Source of the DNA: Desulfohalobiaceae bacterium
GTDB taxonomy: Bacteria; Desulfobacterota; Desulfovibrionia; Desulfovibrionales; Desulfothermaceae
Length of the DNA stretch: 34,981 nt
NCBI GenBank assembly: GCA_021737615.1
Contig: JAIPDR010000012.1
Span: forward strand, 1 to 34,981
Direction of reading: 5' to 3'
In this document: positions 31,864 through 34,981 of the stretch, piece after piece
Position numbering within the stretch: position 1 is the stretch's first letter
Layout of the letters: every line of letters begins with the position of its first letter
Program-made: the position numbers and the translations under genes
The notes under the pieces: generated by a model
What the model was told of the DNA's origin: nothing
The model's input: only the letters and a program-made list of their open reading frames with translations
The model's database searches: none

Positions 31864-33105
31864 ATGACGCAGAAATTCAAAACCGGTTTGTTTTCTCTCC
31901 TGGCCCTTGTTCTTCTGTTGACCATGTCCCAAGTCGTCGGAGCGGAAAAGGTCAAAGTCGGCGGAATCATGGACACCTCCGGGGCGACCTCGGATGTGGG
32001 CAAGGACTACGCCATCGGCATGGACGAAGCCATCAAGTGGATCAATGAACAAGGCGGTGTCAACGGCAAAGAGATCAAATACACCTGGTTCGACTACGGC
32101 TATCGGATCCCGGAAGCCATCACCAAATACAAGCTCTTGAAAAGGCTCGGGGTCGTGGCCATTCTCGGCTGGGGCACCGGAGATACCGAGGCCCTGTCCC
32201 CGACCATCAACAAGGACAAGATCCCCTATGTCTCGGCCTCTTACTCGGCCCACCTCACGGACGGGACCAAGACCAAGTACAACTTCTTCTTCTCCTCGGA
32301 CTACTCGACCAATGCCCGGGCGGCCCTGACCGCCTGGTTCGACAAGAAATGGCCGCAGCATCCGGACTACGGCAAGAGAAAACCCCGCATGGCCTGCGCC
32401 TACATGCACGCTTCACCCTACTGCTCGGCCCCGATCGCGGCCATCAAGGACCATGCCGAACTCCTGGGATTCGAGGTCGGTCCGGATCAGGATGTCTCCC
32501 TGTTTGCCCTGGACGCCAAGAGCCAGATCATGTCCCTCAAAAAATTCAAACCCGACGTGGTCTGGCACGGGAACACGGTCATGTCCGTGGCCGCTACCAT
32601 CAAGGACGCCTATGCCCTGGGACTGGGCGCGGACTGGATCATCGACAACTGGGGTTTCGACGAAAACCTGCCCCGTATGGCCGGGGAGGCGGCCATAGGG
32701 GCCATGGGAGTCACGCCCTGCGCCTTCTTTGGACAGGACTACAAGAACATGGACATCGTGATTGAGGCCGCCAAGAAATACAACCCGGGCATCCCTCTGG
32801 AAAAGAGGACCATCCATACCATCCAGGCCTGGGGCGACGCCCTGATCCTCTGGGAAGCCATGAAAAGGGCCGACGCGGCCGGAGACCTGACCGGCCCGGG
32901 CATCAAGAAAAAGGGATTCGAAACCTTCCGCAGCTTCGACATCGGGCTGGGAGCCCTGCCGATTTCCTTTACCGCCGAGGATCACAGGCCGGCCACAGGG
33001 TGTCTCATCCAGGAGTGGACCGGGGAAAAATTCCAGCCCGTGGAACAGGTCGACCTGAAAGAGCGCTGGCCTGAAAAGTGGGATAAGGACTGGCTCGGCT
33101 GGTGA
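31864..33105 (+). CDS. livK: Periplasmic substrate-binding protein of the HAAT transporter (LivK-type)
   Basis: 413 aa from the ATG at 31864, with AAGGAG 7 nt upstream; 38 open codons before it are not supported. The signal peptide is residues 1-26 (FKTGLFSLLALVLLLTMSQVVGA). The mature protein has the type I periplasmic-binding fold: VGGIMDTSGATSDVGKDYAIGMDEAIKWINEQGGVNGKEI, then a GWGTGDTEALSPTINKDKIPYVS segment. Near 400 residues, it belongs to the larger HAAT binding proteins, which often carry acids or aromatic compounds and not amino acids. With the acyl-CoA ligase in the operon, a carboxylic acid is the likely ligand. Confidence 0.92.
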   Translation: MTQKFKTGLFSLLALVLLLTMSQVVGAEKVKVGGIMDTSGATSDVGKDYAIGMDEAIKWINEQGGVNGKEIKYTWFDYGYRIPEAITKYKLLKRLGVVAILGWGTGDTEALSPTINKDKIPYVSASYSAHLTDGTKTKYNFFFSSDYSTNARAALTAWFDKKWPQHPDYGKRKPRMACAYMHASPYCSAPIAAIKDHAELLGFEVGPDQDVSLFALDAKSQIMSLKKFKPDVVWHGNTVMSVAATIKDAYALGLGADWIIDNWGFDENLPRMAGEAAIGAMGVTPCAFFGQDYKNMDIVIEAAKKYNPGIPLEKRTIHTIQAWGDALILWEAMKRADAAGDLTGPGIKKKGFETFRSFDIGLGALPISFTAEDHRPATGCLIQEWTGEKFQPVEQVDLKERWPEKWDKDWLGW

Positions 33106-33233
33106 TTCTATACCTGCCCGAACGACAGGCGATCGTCGTGCGGTAAAACAGGACCGCACACCACCCTGCCGGCCCTGGTCACCTTTTTCCATGTTCAACA
33201 TAAAACGTCTTTTCATTCCCGGAGGTATGAACC

Positions 33234-34040
33234 TTGGCACACGCAGATCCGATATTGCAGATCAAGAACATAGAAGTCCGCTATCACGAGGTGATCCTGG
33301 TCCTCAAGGGTGTCTCCATAGAAGTCCCCAAAGGCGGGATTGTGGCTTTGCTCGGGGCCAACGGGGCCGGGAAGAGCACGACTCTCAAGGCTGTTTCCGG
33401 CCTGTTGTCCACTGAAGACGGCAAGGTCACCGACGGGTCCATCGAGTTCGAGCAGAGCCCGATCCACAACTCACATGCCGCCGGTATCTCCAAAATGGGC
33501 ATCATCCAGGTCATCGAAGGCCGCAGGGTCTTCGAGCACCTGACCGTGGAGGAGAACCTCAAGGTCGGAGCCCATCTGCGCAAGACCGGTTCGGTCAAGG
33601 AAGGACTGGAACTGGTCTATCACTACTTCCCCAGACTCTTCGACAAACGCGGGGAAACCGCCGGATTCATCAGCGGCGGGGAACAACAGATGCTGGTCGT
33701 CGGCCGGGCCCTGATGACCGAACCGAAACTGCTGCTTCTGGATGAACCGTCCATGGGTCTGGCCCCGAAACTGATCAGCGAGATCTTCAGCATCATTACC
33801 AAGCTCAATCAGGAACAGAAGATCTCCATTCTCCTGGTGGAGCAGAACGCCAAACTCGCCCTGAGTGTGGCCCCGTATGCCTATATCCTGGAGACCGGAC
33901 GCATCGTGATGGACGACACATCCGAGAACCTGAAGGACAATGAAGACATCAAGGACTTTTATCTGGGAATGAGCGAATCAGGAAAAAAGAGTTTCAAGAA
34001 TATCAAACACTACAAGCGCAGAAAACGCTGGCTGACATAA
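33234..34040 (+). CDS. livF: Branched-chain-type ABC transporter ATPase (LivF family)
   Basis: 268 aa. Walker A is GANGAGKS (41-48), the signature is ISGGEQQMLVVGRAL near 146, and Walker B is LLLLDEPSMGL. The start is TTG at 33234 with GGAGG 8 nt upstream. The nearby ATG at 33227 is in another frame and only 1 nt after that GGAGG, so it is not the start. The C-terminal 25 residues (KKSFKNIKHYKRRKRW) form a basic tail beyond the usual LivF end. Confidence 0.93.
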   Translation: MAHADPILQIKNIEVRYHEVILVLKGVSIEVPKGGIVALLGANGAGKSTTLKAVSGLLSTEDGKVTDGSIEFEQSPIHNSHAAGISKMGIIQVIEGRRVFEHLTVEENLKVGAHLRKTGSVKEGLELVYHYFPRLFDKRGETAGFISGGEQQMLVVGRALMTEPKLLLLDEPSMGLAPKLISEIFSIITKLNQEQKISILLVEQNAKLALSVAPYAYILETGRIVMDDTSENLKDNEDIKDFYLGMSESGKKSFKNIKHYKRRKRWLT

Positions 34041-34189
34041 TCTATTGATCTAAAGCGACTCTTCTGCAAACTTGATCGGAATTCAAAGGGTCGCGGCCTT
34101 TGCCGGAAAAACCAAAACCGGATCGGTACAACATAATGAAAACCTCAATTTATGACGACCGTAACTATATCACTAACCAGGAGGAAATC

Positions 34190-34783
34190 ATGTCATATAC
34201 GTACTTGCCCCGAAGCCTGCTGATTATAGGTCTCATGCTCCTGCTCGCCTCTTGCGCCGGAGTCCAGGCCAAGCCCAGTGAATCCAACTTCGAAAAACCG
34301 AGCCTAAGCCTGGAACTCTTTGAAGTTCCTCAGTATGACGGCTATTGGTATTATTCCGGCAAAATGGAGCCGACCAAGGGAGAAGCCGGGGACCACGGAG
34401 CCCCTCTGCCCATGAGCTTTCTGTTCAATGTCGAAAACCCGAACCCCTACCCGGTCAGACTCCAGGATTACCGGTTCACGATTTCCTTTGAGGGATTCGA
34501 TCTGATCACGGTCAACAACAATGACGAATACTGGATCCCGGCAGAAAAATCGGACCAGTTCCGGGCAACCACCATGATCACCGTACGTTCCGCCCTCCTC
34601 AGCCTGATGGTCACCGGCGGATTTGAGCTCAAGGAAAAGGGCTGGAGTCCCTGGGATGCTCTTGAACGCTGGTGGACCAAGATCCCCGGCTACGAGATCC
34701 CGGTCACCCTCAAGGACGGATCGGCCACCTTCAGCGCCGGCGGGGTCAGCCAGGTGGTGCCCTTTAACAGCACTTTTCCCTGA
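34190..34783 (+). CDS. LEA_2/WHy-like lipoprotein
   Basis: 197 aa from the ATG at 34190 with AGGAGG 6 nt upstream; 30 open codons before it are unsupported. Residues 1-22 are a lipoprotein signal with lipobox LLLASC, so Cys22 should be lipidated. The mature part contains FLFNVENPNPYPVRLQDYRF and a following strand-rich segment, the NPN motif of the WHy/LEA-14 domain. Such lipoproteins sit on the periplasmic side and are linked to desiccation or envelope stress; function is not established. It follows livF by 149 nt and may have its own promoter. Confidence 0.8.
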   Translation: MSYTYLPRSLLIIGLMLLLASCAGVQAKPSESNFEKPSLSLELFEVPQYDGYWYYSGKMEPTKGEAGDHGAPLPMSFLFNVENPNPYPVRLQDYRFTISFEGFDLITVNNNDEYWIPAEKSDQFRATTMITVRSALLSLMVTGGFELKEKGWSPWDALERWWTKIPGYEIPVTLKDGSATFSAGGVSQVVPFNSTFP

Positions 34784-34784
34784 T

Positions 34785-34826
34785 CCAGTTTGCCCCTCCG
34801 GGCTGGCGCCCCGGGGGGCAAACTGG
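34785..34826 (+). terminator. Strong hairpin after the lipoprotein gene
   Basis: CCAGTTTGCCCC (34785-34796) pairs perfectly with GGGGCAAACTGG (34815-34826), and inner bases CCGGG/CCCGG can extend the stem. It starts 2 nt after the stop. It lacks a T-run (TCATAGAAAGC follows), so it may stop transcription inefficiently or act as a 3'-end protector. Confidence 0.6.
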
Positions 34827-34857
34827 GTCATAGAAAGCTTATAGACTCAACTTTCGG

Positions 34858-34888
34858 AGTTGATGTTACATTCTGAGTAACAATCAAT
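34858..34888. repeat. Imperfect inverted repeat upstream of the last promoter
   Basis: TTGATGTTAC, a short spacer, then GTAACAATCAA: the arms match if one base is skipped. It lies 27 bp before the -35 box at 34915 and could be an activator or repressor site for the gene that begins beyond the window. Confidence 0.4.
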
Positions 34889-34914
34889 AGTCTTAATTTA
34901 CTGAAAATTTTTTG

Positions 34915-34943
34915 TTGATAGACCCTTTCTCATTGTTTATATT
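34915..34943 (+). promoter_or_regulatory. Promoter for the gene beyond the right edge
   Basis: TTGATA (34915-34920), a 17-nt spacer and TATATT (34938-34943), followed by AAGGAGAAAGG at the window end, a good ribosome binding site. The start codon must lie just past the edge. Confidence 0.68.
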
Positions 34944-34981
34944 GTTGTTCACACATAACTTTTAAACAAAAAGGAGAAAGG

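Noticed and set aside
33191-33415. Frame starting at the ATG 33227 next to the livF ribosome binding site
   Set aside because: The ATG is only 1 nt after GGAGG and the frame ends early; the TTG at 33234 has correct spacing and opens the LivF protein.

Overview
The window looks like chromosomal DNA of an anaerobic, probably sulfate-reducing Desulfobacterota (deltaproteobacterial) organism, with Desulfovibrionales-like relatives plausible. The grounds are a complete hdrCBA-flxDCBA set in the gene order I recall from Desulfovibrio, a 2-oxoacid:ferredoxin oxidoreductase, an oxygen-sensitive [4Fe-4S]/flavin dehydratase, TRAP transport, and low-complexity intergenic repeats of the GATTTTCGATTT kind. 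No rRNA, tRNA, CRISPR array, transposase or phage gene was recognised.

Region 1 (1-17200, all genes on the minus strand) is one catabolic locus in three transcription units. Unit A starts near 17170: a D-2-hydroxyacid dehydrogenase, a four-subunit 2-oxoacid:ferredoxin oxidoreductase (delta-alpha-beta-gamma), a 4-hydroxybutyryl-CoA dehydratase-like protein and an enoate/2,4-dienoyl-CoA reductase-type flavoprotein. Unit B starts near 9725: TRAP transporter dctP-dctQ-dctM, a cupin, an unrecognised internally duplicated protein, a LarA-like (DUF2088) protein, a cytidylate-kinase-like protein with a BON-like tail, and a GntR/FCD repressor. Unit C starts near 2315: a second enoate-reductase-type flavoprotein and an MBL-fold hydrolase that runs off the left edge. 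Each unit has a TTGACA -35 box and a TTGTTAACAA palindrome at or just after the -10 box, so the GntR protein is the obvious candidate regulator of all three. The genes fit uptake of a hydroxy acid, racemisation or oxidation to a 2-oxo acid, oxidative decarboxylation to an acyl-CoA, radical dehydration and reduction of the C=C bond. The substrate is not known.

Region 2 (17570-26230, minus strand, visibly more GC-rich) holds hdrC-hdrB-hdrA-flxD-flxC-flxB-flxA, the NADH-dependent heterodisulfide-reductase-type electron-bifurcating complex, followed by a double-GAF protein. A good sigma70-type promoter precedes hdrC. An inverted repeat with 20-nt perfect arms lies between hdrB and hdrA.

Region 3 (26370-34040, plus strand) is a branched-chain-type (HAAT) ABC transporter, livG - acyl-CoA ligase - livH - livM - livK - livF. 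The embedded AMP-forming acyl-CoA ligase suggests import of a carboxylic acid coupled to CoA activation. A LEA_2/WHy-like lipoprotein follows. The window ends with a promoter and ribosome binding site for a gene beyond the edge.

A recurring theme is strong palindromes at or just after stop codons inside operons: dctP/dctQ, livH/livM, livM/livK and dehydratase/reductase. They probably set relative transcript levels.
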